Source: Brachyhypopomus gauderio (Eukaryota; Chordata; Actinopteri; Gymnotiformes; Hypopomidae). From it: a stretch of DNA of 64,000 bases. The notes below the pieces were generated by a model that searched no databases, had not been told where the DNA came from, and saw only the letters and a list, made by a program, of their open reading frames with translations. This document shows positions 12,870 through 25,637 of the stretch, one piece after another. Both the position numbers and the translations under genes were made by a program. Location: the NCBI RefSeq assembly GCF_052324685.1, contig NC_135221.1, positions 20,913,037-20,977,036 of the forward strand. Direction: 5' to 3'. Every line of letters begins with the position of its first letter. Within the stretch, counting starts at the first letter, position 1.

Positions 12870-15800
12870 CCACTATTTATAGCACCTCGCACCTCCGGCA
12901 CTGAAACCAAGGCCAGATATTTCTTCTGCCATTGTCCTTCACAGCAGGGGTCATTTGCACAATGGTCTGCTTGTGTCCTTCTGCGCTGTTGTAATCTTTT
13001 ATTGTGTGGGCTTCCTCACTTATTTTTTTCCCCAAGTCCAAACTTTCAATAGTGGCTGATTATTTTACAAAGGGTTGTGCTTAATCTTGGCCCTTCAAGT
13101 CACTTATCACTGGGAAAGGTTGTTTTGTTTGGATGTTGAGGTTGAGAGTCAAGACTCGCTCCAGACGACACCAATTCCTTTTGAGACCCTCGTGGTCATG
13201 CCAACTCAAATACAGCGATTTCTCTCTACCGGCCTCTCCTCAGCGGGAACCCAATGCTGACTGTTATGATATCATGATAAAATATTATTTCCCAGAATCG
13301 TCTAGATTGCCTTTTTTTGCTGCAGTAGCAAAGAGTTGGTCTCAGATAAATGCAATGTGATCAGTAAGAACCGGTCTATGGACAGCCCAATACTGACACC
13401 ATGACCTTGATGGTGATTTGTTCATATGGAGAGGAATTGATACTGATATCTGGTACAAGCAAACTATAAGAGGAGCAGTGGGGTGCTGAGTTAGATGACC
13501 AGTATTCTGCAGGTGCACCTTGTTTGGAAATTCTTTGCACATCATAGTTACATATACAAGAAGACAAGAGCATTCGAATGAATAGTTCACTGTAAATATT
13601 ATGGCATCTTAAAAAATAGATTTCCATCTGTCTCTTTCAGAGTTGAAGTACTATAGCACCAACCCCCACATGGAAAACAATCAGTTATGCTTATGTTTTC
13701 ATGTTCTCACTTAGATTCTGATTATGGTCTAACTGCCAAACGTTAGCCAATGGAGACATATGCTTCATGCTTTCTGTCCTGCCACCCCCTGAACTGGCTC
13801 TATGGAGTACTACTTTGTTTGACATCTGTCCCAAAGCAGAGCTCTAAACGGACCATTGAACTGTATAAAATCAAGCTCTCTGCCTGCCATGATCTCCAAC
13901 TGGCTTGTGTTTCAAGAGTATCATCCTCACACTGCTGAGCCAAAGCTAAACAGCTGTGAACCCCAAACCCCCCCCTTCCCCCCACCCCTCACCCCCAACC
14001 ACCTCCATGAGAGAAGTTTTTCGGGCGCTGGCCAAGCAGAGTGATTTACTTGCAGAAGTCAATTACATCAAGTTTAAGAGAACTGTGGGTACTTAGCCTG
14101 ACAGCTTGTTTTATCTTTGGGTTCAGGGTTGGGGGTGAGGGGTGAGCTAAGTCAATAGCTTCTCTCCTTGCAAGCACTTCGCAAGGAAAGTTGCTCTGGC
14201 CTCAAAGTTTATCGGGCTTTGATAAGAAAGCATAGCAGTGATAAGCACTTGGCCAGACCTGTCGTAATCTCCACAGGAAGGCTACAGGATCCAAACAACA
14301 GCAGATAATGTGTGTTTACCATAGCATGGTGGGGGCGTGGGACAGACATGCAGACATGGCCGACCGTCTGCTACCCTCAGGCTATAATAACATCGATTCA
14401 GCAGCATTCATATGTGCTGTCAAATAGTTAAGTGAATTGCTTATTGACATTTCATGAAACTTTCATTGAACATGCTTTAAAATAAGAGTTGCTATGCTGC
14501 AATTGTATCTTTTATGTCACTTTGAACTGCTGAATAAGCGTTTTGGTTATGTGGTATCGATTGAGACCAAAATATAATATCGGATCACTTTTCGTGCGCA
14601 TGCTGGTTATCTACCTTACGAATGCTTTTGTCAGGGCAGGAACAACCCTAAGGAACATGGGATCTCAGTCTGAAGTATTGATTTAGCTCTGCATACCAAG
14701 ACTCAGCAGCTCTGAGCAGTGTGCATTAGAGCCTGTGTGAACTAATGCCCACATTTTCAGTAATCCCATCGCTGACTGCCTCAGCGTGGGGCGAAATTCT
14801 TTTGCCTAGCCTTCGTCAGCCGGCGGCAGGTGGCGGGGGGAACGGAAGAGAAGTTCCATTACGGCAGGCTGGGCCGCTGAGACCTAATCACGCACGTGTA
14901 GTCGACGACGTGACAGTGCGACTCCCTTTAACAAGCAAGATAGTGGGCTGCGCGTGGACAGCTAACATAAATCTCCCCGACCCCAAATCTGCTGGGGAAA
15001 AGGAATGGAAGGAGCCTGACATCCAGCCCTATTATGGGCTAGGCGATGCAAGACTCGGGGCCCTGCACGCTTGTGTTACATTCGGAGGAATCTGCCATGC
15101 CGCACCCCAATGAGGGGAGGAGGGGCCAGCTGCACAGGGCCGCCATGTTCCTCAGGGCCTAGAGAGCCCGTTCGAGACTAGTCTCGACTTCACCGATGTG
15201 TAAAAGAGGCCCTGCCGTCATGCCACCCAGCCGAGGCTGAACGCTGTAGTCGCAAGCTCGGATAGGATGACTGGCCAGACCTGGACGACTGGCCAGACCT
15301 GGACGTCAGTGATGCTGCCATGTCGCTAGGCAGGTCGCTAGGCAGGTCATGGCATGCCCTTTCGAGATGGGTGGATGCAGACAATGGGCGGCGTTCTCTG
15401 GCCTGGCAGCGGCTGGAGTGTTTGCATTGTGGAGTTCTTGATGAAAGGAAAGGGGAGTAGGAGGGGTAGGAAGGTGTTAAGCAGGGATGCTGCACTTCCT
15501 GCCAAAATGGAGTCTTTGAAAGAAACATTACAGTATTGATTTGTGGCAAAGGCCTGCCCCCCACCCCCCACCCACACAATGCTTTTATCTTCATCGTGAG
15601 AATAAGCGCTCTCTTTTAACAAGCCCCAGGGACATGCTCTTGTAATATTTTAATAACCCTTTATGATGGGGATTATTTACTGTCAGGATGTAATATTATA
15701 TAGTGCCATCATCAGCCACATCCCAAGAGCGCTTAGGCAAATGGCCGTCTGGAGCGTCTCCACAGCTCTGGGCTCTGGAGCTCTTGTGAAAACCTGAGCT

Positions 15801-18740
15801 CGCCACTGATGATCTCAGTTCAAAGGTATGCCTCCCTGTCGGTGCGGATGAACAGTGTTTTCCTTCATTGGTGTCAGGGTGAGCTGTGTTTTAATACGGG
15901 TTAATACACCCATTGCTTCTTTTGAACACGCTCGCCGGAGAGCGTGGGGGAGGGGGGGTGGGGGGGTGGAGCTGGGGTGGAGCTGGGTGGTGGCGGTTGG
16001 ACTTTGAAGACTCGCTTCTTCTGTTTTTCACACTTCGATGTGGGGAAAATGAGGGTTAGATGGGGGGCTGGTGTGTTTGAATGGATGAAATTGAACATTG
16101 GTATGCTCCAGGCGATGTGAAGGAAACGCTGGCATCTCTGCTTGGGACTCAGCAGTAGGTTACACTGGTGTGATGCTTCTCCTGGGTGCAGTTCCATCTG
16201 TGCTGACAAAATTATGATGTGTTGAAAAAGGCGTCAGTTATTTTAAAAGTGATAAAACCAAATTGTTACACTGCATTAAAAAGCTACAGGACACGAGACA
16301 GACACAGGACACACAGTACATGAGAAAATTGCAAACTACAACCTTGACTGCTCAGTATACACTTAAAATAAGTCAAATTATTACAAAACTATACTGTAAG
16401 CAGTGAAACCTCAGGCATAAAAGCATTCTCACAGTGTTGTTATTCTGTTCCTTATAATGGATAACCATGCCCAAAACACAAATTGCAAGTTTTACAGCAC
16501 CAAACGAGATGCAGTAGGTTGCAGTAGAAGCTTGCAGGGTGAATGAACAATCCTGCAAATGCCCTCAGCTGCTACGAAAGCCCAGGGCCGGATATACGCT
16601 CCAGCCCGCACATATTCAACTTTCATAAACTGCTGGTGCTAAATTTCTTGTTGGAGGATATTACATGACATTGAGAGCAAGGAGAAAATTGCAATCAGCA
16701 CAATGGAGAAACCAGAGCTGCATCCTGCCATATGTGTTTATTTAAAACTGGGGACTAAATTATGACAATTGTCTCATTTGATTGGGTTATCCACATTCCA
16801 AAACATAATTGCACAAAACGGTCATTAAAACCCAGGAAAAGCAAAATACATCTCCTTTTATTTATTTATTTCTTCATTCAACCATATTTACACAACTGAT
16901 ATAAAATTAGAAAGATTCTAGTGAGTTGAAAACTCGGAAACTCCAAGAAATCAAGGCCGCTGTAAACACTTCTGGGCCATTAGAGGTTTTAATATGTCAT
17001 CAAGGGAACTGTGGTTCCGAGCTATTAGAATGTATGGCCGTGTTTACACTGCTCAAAGAAGGCTGCTTCAGGACGGCCGCAGCCGAACAGGTCCACATTA
17101 ATCGCTACTTTCCCTGTTTTTTTTTTTTCCTTTTGAAAAGGAAAAATGAAGGAATTATGAGGCATGTGCAGATGACAGAATAACACGAGGAATAAGAACA
17201 AATGTTCCCTTGTGGATATGTTTTTTCAACGGCTGTATTAACAGCCTTGTTTAATTTGAATGTCCTCAGAGAAACCATTAGCCAAGAGGGCTGTATGGTA
17301 TGTTTGTGAAATTTTAAAACTTGTATATTCTGGCAGTGGGACATAGAATACGTTTGACTGAATGTTTGGGAACCTATACGGGCGGGTAGTGTCGCTACAT
17401 GGTTCTTCTCAAGCTAAGTGCAACTTCACCGGGAGCTGAGGTCAAGAATCCATCATCACGGTATTGTGAAAACATACATTTACATACTGTCGTCCATGAG
17501 AAACAGGGCATGAGGCAAGGCAAGGAGACTAAAGCATATGTTGAATTCAGGCTTCACTATTTTTTTGGCAAACGTTTACGTGTGGACAAAAAAGGTCCAT
17601 GGCAGGTTTTGTGTGTCGCATGTTGCTTGGCAAGATTCATTGTAGTTATCTAAAGACAACAAAGGACCTCATTCATAAGGCATGTACTGTGCTGCGTTCA
17701 TATCTACTAAAAGAGTTTTAATGTTTTTGCATAGCACAAACAGAAGTATTTCCTTTAAGAGTTTATAAAGGTATAACTGTCTCTCATACTTAGGTTTACA
17801 GCTATAGGATTTTATGATAACAATAAAAGTGTCTCTGTTGATTCTATAGACAGGTGAATGACAGTCTCTTCAACGTAGCACAAAATGTCAAGCCTTCATT
17901 GTGAGGTCTGTGAATTCTTTTTAAAGTTCATGTCCTATTTTAGATCGTCTGGTGGACTAGAGAAAATCTGCTGATAATGCTCTTCAGTTGAAGTTAAAAA
18001 GGTCACTATGGACAAAAACCCACCAGCATATATGTCAGTGCCTCATCCTTTGGCATATCTCTTAAAATAGCAGTATTCGATTGTATTTTGAGATGCTGGT
18101 ATCGTGTTGGATTTACTGTGGAGGAAGGCCAATTGTTATATTGCGGATCCATTAATAATTCAATAATTTGACCCCTGACACACTTTCCCGTAAAACAATC
18201 TCATCCTCTGAGAGCTGTCAAAGATACATTATATCAAACAAGCTGTCCTGTGACCTCACTTGGCTTCTCCAGGGGCCTGAGGGAGCCAAGATATTTTCAA
18301 TAGCTGCTAAAGTCCCGGGTTTGTAATTAATTTAAGAGGGGCTACTTTAACAGACACGCTGTTTCTCTGTGTTCGCCCTTACTTAACGAGACACATCGCA
18401 GCCTTCGCTCAGCCTCTGCGCCTCTCTCTGCGCTCCAGCTGGGACGTGTCTGGATCTGGACTCACACACACACACCCGCATACGCGTCCACGCGTGCACG
18501 CGAACGCACGGACACTCACAAACCGCTAGTGAGGCGAAAGTTCAGAATCTCCCTTCCTCTCATGGGAACTGCCTACTGCCTGCTGACCAAGGACAATATC
18601 CTCCATTCTTGCTCAAGCGGGCCTGGATCTGAGCCACGGTACCGCTGTGAGTTTCCTCCTCCATCTTAAGAGGCAAGGAGGAAAAGGCTAACAATAAAAA
18701 AAAGAGGGAGGAGCTGCTGGGGAAAGGGTGAAATCATACT
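12870..18740. other. Intergenic, no gene seen
   Basis: No gene could be supported. Local small duplications are present, for example two adjacent copies of GACTGGCCAGACCTGGAC around 15268-15305 and a repeated GTCGCTAGGCAG near 15322-15345. A G-rich, CACCC-type stretch lies at about 15940-16000. Confidence 0.45.
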
Positions 18741-18744
18741 GGAC

Positions 18745-18745
<1 letters not shown>

Positions 18746-18776
<31 letters not shown>
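18746..18776. repeat. Poly-C tract, 31 bases
   Basis: An uninterrupted run of cytosines as given. Exact length is prone to assembly error. Confidence 0.9.
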
Positions 18777-18779
18777 ATC

Positions 18780-20440
18780 ATCCCCACCCTCCTATAGGAC
18801 ACGAGGTGGCGTGTCTGTAGATAACCACGGGTCATCACCCGGTGCTCTGTCTCCCAGCCAGCTGGGGAAGTGAGCCTTTCATAGGCAGCCCCGTAACGAG
18901 GGAATGAAATGTGGTACGGCGTCGGCCGGGCGACAGGCCACTGATGAGGGTTCATCAGTACGACAGCCCTGACAGCGGCGTGCGTGCGGCTTCATGTCTG
19001 CACACAATTACGTCCGTCAGCCTCTGTTTTGGAGATCTGCACTACAAGGAAACCCCACGCGAGCTGTGACTGGAGTGAAATTGAAGGAAATATATGTACA
19101 GCACAGAAACTATCAGCATTATATAATGCGGGCAATTGAATGTAAATTGTGGTGTACACTATATAACCTATACAGTACTGTTTCTTTTCCTTACGTCATG
19201 TAACCTGCATTCTTTGACTGCTGATGTTGTTTCGTGACTCCTGTGACCTTTGCCCTTTGTGTAGTATGTTAACCGGGTTGCTGCCCTTTTCCCCTCACTG
19301 TGTCATTTGCATGCATCTATAATTTTTTAAAATGCTTGAACAATTTTTATATGCCACTTTAGAAATACTGGCTTCATAACTTATTCTTATTCATGTGCTT
19401 TTATTAAATGAATTAGAACTGATAATAGGCAAATGCTGACTTACTTTCCATTTCTGAGGCGAAATATAATTGTAACCTACTTCTTACCTTAACTAGCACA
19501 ATACTACGCATGTAATCAGTTGTGAAGGGCTTCGTGGGGCTGCCAGCTTCATTATATTTGAAGAATATAAAGCCGTTTACATGCAGTATTCTAGTAGCTT
19601 CACACGGCTGTTGCACACTGGACACTTCAGTAAATACTAAAGAGACAATAGACAACGTGGGTACTGGGGCTGGGCGGCGGGAGCCGTTAGGAGGGGCAAG
19701 GTCATTCAAGACAGCAAAAGTCCACATTTTGAAATAAAAGTTCTTACACATTTTGATTTTAGAGTTGGTCTCATGCCAAAAAAGAAGTCTGTTTGTTCAA
19801 CATACTTTGTGTATACCATGTTATTTATAGCTATTTTAGGTAATAAATAAAAAATTTATTAACATTTAATTAATAAAAAATATAATAATGAAAGCATAAT
19901 TGCTATAGACTTATTGTCTGAGCTCTTACTGACTTCCTCTGCATTACAATTTGAATATAACTTGCAATTTTCTTCAAAATATACATCTAATAACTCAGTA
20001 TATTTTAAGCCTAAAATACATATATAAACAGCTGTAGTAACGTCATTGTATTGGTGACTCAAAAACCGGTAAAATCCAGATCTCTTTGGTCTGAAAGTGT
20101 CTCTTTAAATCCTATATCTAAGCTAACAAGAGCATACATTTTTACTTCTAAATTTAAAAAATATGTTTTGCCAATTAACCATATGAAAAAACAGAGATAT
20201 TTCACAACAGTTATATTTACTTCATTTAATGGGAGATAAATATTGCGCTGTTACTGATTAGCATTGGGTATGAGTTGAACTCTTTAGTCTGAGCCAGCCA
20301 GACTTTCCCCTCTAAACTTTTGTGCACAGACAGCTTCAGCTGCAAAACCCATCTTGGAAACATATTATGCGACCAAGGGCTTTTATGGCAGTGAAGCATA
20401 AAAAAAACCTGCTCGGAGTGTCACATTGAATTTCAGGAAG
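18780..20440. other. Intergenic, no gene seen
   Basis: AT-rich sequence with no supported exon. The block around 19840-20240 is especially AT-rich. Confidence 0.45.
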
Positions 20441-20660
20441 TAGGGAAGGGCTGACTTGAAGGATAATTAACTTGCGAGGCAGGTTTAATGGAGCCCCTCT
20501 TCTGGGCAGTGGTCCACCATGGGATCAACAGCTAAGCACAAGATTTCACAGAATCACCCAGCGTGCTGATAATGGTTTGTTATGTTGTGATTGGGAAATT
20601 ACTCGAGCAATTGGGCTGTAATTAGATTGTAATCCCAGACCTTTAGTTTCTACAAAGTTT
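20441..20660. promoter_or_regulatory. Candidate conserved non-coding element
   Basis: A non-repetitive block with clustered homeodomain-like sites, including TAATTA at about 20464-20472 and GTAATTAG with TAATCC at about 20620-20636. The clustering suggests a developmental enhancer, but conservation was not testable here. Confidence 0.25.
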
Positions 20661-23060
20661 CTTATGACTCAATTATAGTTTATTATTTTTTTGCATGTGG
20701 GTTTGCCTTCAGTACATATTGCCTCTGACATGTCAGATTTAGCAGGTATACGGTTTATGTAAAGAATGGCGCCCCGATGCTTTGTGAGCGACAGTCGCCC
20801 ACTCGGACTTGGACGGCGCGGGCAGGCGACTCGTCTGTTCGTGGCTGCTCTGGCGGAGTTTTTTACAAGCCGACAGGAAACAGAAGAAAGCTCCGTGTAG
20901 ATGGTGTCTGTTAGGATGCCAGACGCTTTGAGAGTGAAGGTCGTCGAGCGACCTCTGTGTCATCAGTGGGGCGCCGTCTGTGTCGGTTGCAAACAAAACG
21001 AGCAAGTCAACACTCGACTGCGTTGAGAGGTTCCCGTCTCTCCCCGTCCGGCTGTTTTTACCCCGTCACTTTGGGCAGATTTCTGGAGAGTGCTCTGCTG
21101 TAGAGCTACGCTAGAAACTAAGCCTCCATTTTCAATGGAATTTAATCCACAATGAAGCAGAATCTGGATTTGGAAAACGAAGGGCTTTTAAAAAATGACA
21201 TATAGGGCCTTCAGATCAGCAGCTGAGCGTAGGTTTGCATGAAAAGCAGTGCTGGGTACGCTTAGAAAAGGCAAAGCAGCAACTCTAGTCAACATGTATA
21301 TGATTCATGCTGTTGTTTCAGGAACAACAACAAAAAGTTTAGTTGCTTTTGAAAGGTCAGGCTTGCCTCCCTCGTTCATGGCATTAACAGACCCGTCTCA
21401 TAAATAAAAACGCGCATGCATAAATTGAGTTCCATCACTGTTGAATACTTATTAGAATATACAGAGTGAAAAACAGGTAAATGCATTATGCACAACTCCC
21501 GCCATTAATATATATAGAAGAGGCGAGAGCTTAGTGGTTAGGGAAAACCAAGAGCAACAGAATTTGGTTTTAGTCAGTGAACAGTTAGTCAAGCCGAAGT
21601 TTGGACCATGGCTGCCCCCAGTGGAGGGAGACAGACACAACTACCGCATCGGCACTTTGCTTCGGTCCTGTCCTGATTCTGCTCCAGTTCCTAATGGATG
21701 TGAACTCTAAATGAAAAAGGGTCTCTTTCTTTCTCCCCATGTATTACATACAGACTCATGTGCATTCGTAAACATTCCCTGGACATGGGGCTGAATGCTG
21801 ATGCATGAGCAGCGTGTTAGACGCCTAAATGCAGCCGATTTGCCGCCCCCCCCCCCCCCCCCCACCCCCGCCGACACCATAAATTAAAAGATTTGGGGGG
21901 TATTGAAAGACAGGCTATGATGAAAAAGCATTGCTTTCATTTCTCTTTCGCTATCATACTTTAGAATGCGAGGGGGGAAAAAAAGCGCAGACAAAAATAT
22001 TCTCAGAGGAGGGGTGGAGCGACGGCGAGGGTGGGGTGGGGGGGGGGTCGTGATAAATGAAAGTGAGGACAAATGTGTGCATTCTGGAGAGTGGCTGTAT
22101 AATGGAGGGCCTTTTCTGGCTGGAAATGCCCCTGTAGCCGCAGCTATCTGCACCAGCTCCCTGCAGACGGCCAAGTCCCGAGCAGCTGGAGAGATGCGAT
22201 GCTGCTATCGGGTTGCATTAGTGATTCCAGGGCCATTACACTGCAGCCCTTTATGTTCTCTTTAAAAGCAGATCATGTTGAAATACTTTGGGGGGGTAAA
22301 AAAACAGGGGGGACCTCCATAAAACATGTGGAGATGAGGGCTTGTCTGGTAAAATATTAATAAGGAGTTAATTGCTTGTTAATGGACTTGTGCTTAGATA
22401 ATAGCTGCGCTTCCATTAGCTGTAGCACGAAGCAATCTTGGGTGCTCCTTCACAGACATGCCAGAGATAATAGTTTTTGGTTTTTTTGTGAGTCATGCAT
22501 TGAAGAGAATACGCTTTGAAAGGTGAAGCACTTTGGGTGGTTAGGTAGACACGATATGCTTAATTGGATTCCAAAAGATGAAAGTATTATGTTGCATTGA
22601 AATATTGAAATATGAGTCGCTCAGACACTCGTTTACTATGTTCACTGCATTTTACAAGTGGTTTGGCAAAGCCAAAAATTGCCTTTTAGTTTTCGTTATG
22701 ATGGGAATGAAACATCAACTTTTGCAGTAGACACAAAGGCAGGAACCCAAATTCTGTGGAAAGGACCTACATTATTACATTTCACAACTGAAAACATTTG
22801 ATTCTTTTCCAGTAACTCCGTTACTGAATGCAATACTGATGTGTAAATGGGTTCGGTAAATACAAGCAAAAATGACTAAATTCGCTTTGAATGTGTACTT
22901 TGGCAGGTACGGTATTTTTTACCCGCTCTTTGCTTTTAAAGTCAACCACATGTGTCTGGATGATGAAAAGAACGGATTTCAAAATAAGCTGTTTTTTAAG
23001 TTGGCCTTCGCTTTCACCCCTTTCTGCTCTGTTTAATTTATGAAGACAGAACAGTTGCTG
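20661..23060. other. Intergenic, no gene seen
   Basis: No gene supported. It contains an 18-base poly-C run at 21846-21863, a G-rich patch near 22020-22050, and AT-rich TAAT-bearing stretches near 22345-22420. Confidence 0.45.
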
Positions 23061-23061
23061 A

Positions 23062-23126
23062 GAGACAGTGTTGGGGACAGTGTTGAGGACAGTGTTGGGG
23101 ACAGTGTTGGGGACAGTGTTGGGGAC
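23062..23126. repeat. 15-bp tandem repeat, about 4-5 copies
   Basis: The unit GGACAGTGTTGGGGA recurs head to tail with single-base variants. It makes short Cys-Pro-Gln-His repeats on the minus strand, which are not a gene. Confidence 0.9.
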
Positions 23127-24185
23127 CCACCGTCCCCATCACAACCTGCATTTCACACACACGGCCTCTTACAGCTGCCGTTGCAATCGAAGCCCAAAAT
23201 ATGATGCTTTTGGAGAAAAAAAACCCTTTCAAAAGTTAATCAGTGAGACAGATTCACTGAAGTTATTTTCTGGTTTGTTAGAAGGCCTGTAAAATATGTG
23301 ATCAAATAAACAGAAAACAAATAAACAAGCAAAAAATAAACAAAAATTAAGCACCAAAAAAATTTATTATCATTAGCAGTGTAAAACGCATGGGCAGGTA
23401 GAAATAACAAGGGCTGGTGACACAAAGCCAAACCAGCAGACTGTTAATAGGCAGATACTAAATGGCTCAATCCATTCACATAAAAACATGACACAGGTTT
23501 AAAGGGGGGGGAAGCAAAAGGTCACCTAGGCCAAGGAGAAACCACTGAAGCAGCAAATTGTACAGAGTGTTATGACAGTGATACATACTAGTGTGCCTGG
23601 AGGATAATAATGACCATCGTGTGATTCAAAAAACAAACTTGAACACATTTTAAAGAACCCACTGAAAGGTTATCCATCATAAGCACATCATGTCACAATG
23701 AAATGTAATGTATATATACTATATATATAGTGATGCGCACTCAAATGTGATGCTTTTCTTTTTAACGCAGTGGGTTTAAGGTTGGCAGTGGTTATACTAT
23801 TTCACCACTAGAGGGTTCTGTGATGATGCAATGTGTAAGTACCACATAGGTGCAGTAAATAACTGCCCACTACAGGAAATTGTGATTGACAGTATCTCAG
23901 GGATTTGCTGAATTATGTTTATTTACAAAGTAAGATTTATATCATTTGAAAACATACAATAAATCTAAGCACAAAGTAGTTTCTCATTCATTTTCACTAC
24001 ACGAATGAGTTTTACAGAAAGCCAAAAAGGTTCTGTGTACTGAACGAAAAACTATGACAACAAAAACCATGACAACAGCAGCAGCCCATAATACTCTCAC
24101 AGACATGTAGCCGTCAGACACAGGAATGATCCCTCAGTCCTTTATTTCATTTGTATTCATTGTTAAGATTTTTTTTTCCTCTCAG

Positions 24186-24233
24186 ACGTGTGTGTATATG
24201 TGCGTGTATGTGTGTGTGTGTGTGCATGCGTGT

Positions 24234-24264
<31 letters not shown>

Positions 24265-24280
24265 GGGGGGGGGGGGGGGT
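24186..24280. repeat. Interrupted (TG)n followed by poly-G
   Basis: TG-rich run with CATG/CGTG interruptions ending in about 15 guanines, seen directly. Confidence 0.95.
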
Positions 24281-25637
24281 TGCAGTGATGGCAGTGAAGA
24301 CAGAAAACAGATCCTGCCTGTTATCAGATCCAGGACAGAGAATTGTTTCCAATAGAAAGTACAAATCGATCAGATTAAAAGAAGATAATAAACAACTGGC
24401 ATAGATGCAAAACTTGGGAGGTACAGGTGGATGCTCGCTTTGGTCATAAGTTCTTGCAAAACTAACCCTTGTGAATTAAATGTTTTTTGGCCCTTTGTTT
24501 TAGTAAAGGTCCGTGTCCTTGGGATTTAACTTGTAGTGAAGGGAGATGTCTCAGCCTCCTTCTGCCTTTGTTGTGCGCACTGACGTTTTTGTATTTCAGA
24601 CCATCTGTCTGATTTGCAAACACACTGGTGTTTAGTTCTCCATTTAAGCCCCCCAACCTTTTAGACTGAACGTTTAAGTGAAAATAACAAAAAATCTAAT
24701 CATTATATACTGTGCAGTTAAAGTGGAAATTTACCTGATAATTAGTTATATTTATGGAACCTTTCTTAAGTCTAAGGTAAACAAACCAACCAATGTAATT
24801 ATATATTTTTGGCTCTACATAACGTTAGCCATTGTCCTGAATTGATTCATAAAACACAAAGTTTGCCTAGTTTGCCTCATGCATATTTTCACACAAACAT
24901 TTTGCAACATTGTGTATGTTATTTGTCTACTTAGCTTAGAACTATATTTCTCTTCATCTCCTCTCAGCTTAAGACTAAAATTGTTTTGCCATTTAACTGC
25001 ATGTACCTTTAGACATTAAAACCAAATCTAGATGTAACTCTGTTACACCTTAACTACATTCATAACTTATCAATCCAAGTTAAAGCAATTCAAAGTCTGT
25101 AAATAATCTTATTTTTTTGTCAGCATCATGTTTTATGCTGTTAGGTTTTTGGAGAAAATGTGTACTTTCTGCTCCATAAGGTTTTCCTGACAGCCTATAA
25201 TTACTGTTTACTTTGAAGGAAAATAAAAAAATAATCAAAAGGAAGTGTGAGCTCATTTTGAACTGCAGTAGTACACTAATGTTACAGTAAGTATTTTGTG
25301 CTATCACACAAACTTAACAAAAAAAGATAAATGAGTTCTAAACTGGAAAACAAAAATTAATTAACCATAGTTTTCTGGCCAGAAAAAATAATTGCAGCTA
25401 CTACTTCACCAATGGCTGCATTTATAAAATGAAGAAAAACCTTCGTTTTGGTAAGGAGATTGAAAATAAACACCATTTAACAAAAATAAAGGGCTTTGCG
25501 TTGTTTTCAGTACTGGCTTCAACAAAACAGCGTTTGGAGGGGGAAAAAGCAAAATTTGCTACAGCAGCTGCAGCCAAAACACCCCACAGATGTGCACCAG
25601 ACAAGGCTATAGGGGCAGACGGCTTAAGGTCGCTGTG
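24281..25637. other. 3' flank of the receptor gene, AT-rich
   Basis: No coding sequence seen. Because the receptor is on the minus strand, any 3' untranslated region would extend to lower coordinates from 25637. I could not place its poly-A site with confidence. Confidence 0.4.

Noticed and set aside
14745-15113. Plus-strand frame of 122 codons
   Set aside because: Glycine/proline/arginine-rich by base composition; no recognisable domain.
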